The position numbers were made by a program, and so were the translations under genes. The notes below the pieces were generated by a model, which did not search any database, had not been told where the DNA came from, and worked only from the letters and a program-made list of their open reading frames with translations. DNA of 12,916 nucleotides from an uncultured Hungatella sp. (lineage in GTDB: Bacteria; Bacillota; Clostridia; Lachnospirales; Lachnospiraceae), in contig CAUEKH010000036.1 of assembly GCA_959018155.1 (NCBI GenBank), positions 1-12,916 on the forward strand, written 5' to 3'. Of this stretch, positions 12,860 through 12,916 are shown one piece after another. Positions within the stretch are counted from its first letter, which is position 1, and every line of letters begins with the position of its first letter.

Positions 12860-12916
12860 TTAGAAATCTACTTCTGTATCATAGTAGCAGCACTTAAGAA
12901 GTTTTTCCATCTCCTC
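12860..12916 (-). CDS. C-terminal end of a minus-strand gene entering from the right edge
   Basis: Read on the minus strand, the last 57 bases give 18 residues, EEMEKLLKCCYYDTEVDF, followed by TAA (12862-12860). The frame is open to the window edge. The helical, charged start and the terminator-like hairpin placed 58 bases beyond the stop fit a real gene end. The stretch is too short to name the protein or to be certain it is coding. Confidence 0.45.
   Translation of the reverse strand, partial: EEMEKLLKCCYYDTEVDF

Overview
The window looks like the chromosome of a spore-forming Clostridia member, most likely Lachnospiraceae. The basis is moderate GC with strong AGGAGG-type ribosome sites and frequent GTG starts, a cwlD-type sporulation amidase, a MecA-type ClpC adaptor, and protein sequences of Clostridia character. 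The family assignment is inference; no rRNA or other taxonomic marker is present. No tRNA, rRNA, CRISPR array, transposase or phage gene was seen.

Left part (1-3600). The 3' end of a DinB-fold protein enters from the left edge and is visibly more AT-rich than the rest. A plus-strand operon follows: a MarR-type repressor, a MATE efflux pump and an HSL-type alpha/beta hydrolase, closed by a hairpin terminator with U tracts on both strands. A 32-bp near-perfect palindrome upstream of the marR gene is the likely operator. The layout resembles MepR/MepA-type drug-responsive efflux loci.

Middle (3600-6960). A minus-strand mecA homologue carries an apparent one-base deletion that splits its two domains into different frames. 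Diverging from it is the most unusual locus of the window: a cytosolic Hanks-type Ser/Thr kinase fused to a ParA/CpaE-like P-loop domain, a translationally coupled second P-loop protein related to the fusion's C-terminal half, and a 72-residue protein of unknown function. Both P-loops lack the canonical Walker A lysine. I do not recognise this trio as a described system.

Right part (6960-12916). A cell-envelope group follows: a membrane-anchored GH18 glycosidase with stalk and SH3-like regions, a metallophosphoesterase lipoprotein, and a CwlD-like N-acetylmuramoyl-L-alanine amidase. The set suggests spore or vegetative peptidoglycan work. Convergent to it is a well-initiated 68-residue disordered minus-strand protein. 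The last complete gene is a winged-helix protein of the AlkZ/YcaQ (HTH_42) superfamily. Short tandem repeats begin at or just after the stop codons of both cwlD and this last gene. A minus-strand gene appears to enter from the right edge.
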